From CAYQQQ01 sp964420125 (GTDB lineage: Bacteria; Actinomycetota; Acidimicrobiia; Acidimicrobiales; Microtrichaceae): a stretch of 29,271 nucleotides of DNA. The stretch covers positions 1 through 29,271 of the forward strand of contig CAYQQQ010000038.1 in the NCBI GenBank assembly GCA_964420125.1. The letters run 5' to 3'. Made by a program: the position numbers and the translations under genes. Positions 29,225 through 29,271 of this stretch are shown here, in pieces. The first letter of the stretch is position 1; each line of letters begins with the position of its first letter. Under the pieces are notes generated by a model. It did no database searches. It was not told the DNA's origin and saw only the letters and a program-made list of their open reading frames with translations.

Positions 29225-29271
29225 ATGGCCAAGGAGAAGTTTGAGCGTACGAAGCCGCATGTGAATGTGGG
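29225..29271 (+). CDS. tuf: Elongation factor Tu, first 15 codons (partial at the window edge)
   Basis: ATG 29225 opens MAKEKFERTKPHVNVG, the conserved N terminus of EF-Tu just before its P-loop. GGAGAG at 29211-29216 is a good ribosome site 8 bases upstream. It lies 78 bases behind tRNA-Met, the common tRNA-tuf arrangement in bacteria, and is likely co-transcribed. The few visible codons use A- or T-ending forms (TTT, CGT, CAT, AAT), unlike the neighbours. Confidence 0.93.
   Translation, partial: MAKEKFERTKPHVNV

Overview
The window is a stretch of a high-GC bacterial chromosome, most likely a member of the Actinomycetota (perhaps Acidimicrobiia; this is inference). The reasons are the very GC-rich coding style, frequent GTG starts, several starts that look leaderless, tightly overlapping nuo genes and a tRNA-Thr/tRNA-Met/tuf arrangement. 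A run of exactly 100 N at 13536-13635 marks an assembly gap, so this is a draft or metagenome-derived scaffold.

Layout. (1) 2-6479, + strand: the 3' end of a first respiratory complex I operon, nuoI (partial), J, K, L, M, N. (2) 6600-8267: a membrane-anchored, sulfite-oxidase-type molybdopterin oxidoreductase. (3) 8268-8656: an intergenic block filled by a structured repeat element whose last copy runs into the promoter of the next operon. (4) 8657-19318: a second complex I operon, nuoA-B-C-D-H-I-J-K-L-M-N, with no nuoE, nuoF or nuoG. (5) 19342-24134: co-oriented, nearly contiguous genes for a MidA/NDUFAF7-type methyltransferase, acetyl-CoA synthetase and a membrane-anchored FMN/Fe-S glutamate-synthase-domain protein. 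(6) 24180-25657: a HAD-like phosphatase and an HtpX-type membrane protease. (7) 25658-26034: a gene-free stretch with one good hairpin. (8) 26035-28855: yajQ (- strand), tRNA-Tyr (+), a second inverted copy of the repeat element with a perfect 105-bp tandem duplication, and two - strand genes: a GNAT acetyltransferase and an SMC-like ATPase with a transmembrane hairpin. (9) 28887-29271: promoter, tRNA-Thr(GGT), tRNA-Met(CAT) and the first codons of tuf (EF-Tu).

How it fits together. Two complete proton-pumping modules (J, K, L, M, N) sit side by side. The first presumably belongs to a standard NADH:quinone oxidoreductase whose other genes lie upstream of the window. The second is an 11-subunit complex without the NADH-oxidising module, so it must take electrons from something other than NADH through NuoEFG. 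Its NuoD and NuoH also depart from the family at residues that normally shape the quinone site: the quinone-binding Tyr is Trp92 and the His-partner Asp is Gln144 in NuoD, and the Glu-Arg pair at the NuoH tunnel mouth is Leu38-Phe39. This makes it the strongest candidate in the window for an unusual energy-converting system. A methyltransferase of the family that modifies NuoD/NDUFS2 in mitochondria follows directly, and the Arg it targets there is conserved here (NuoD Arg69).
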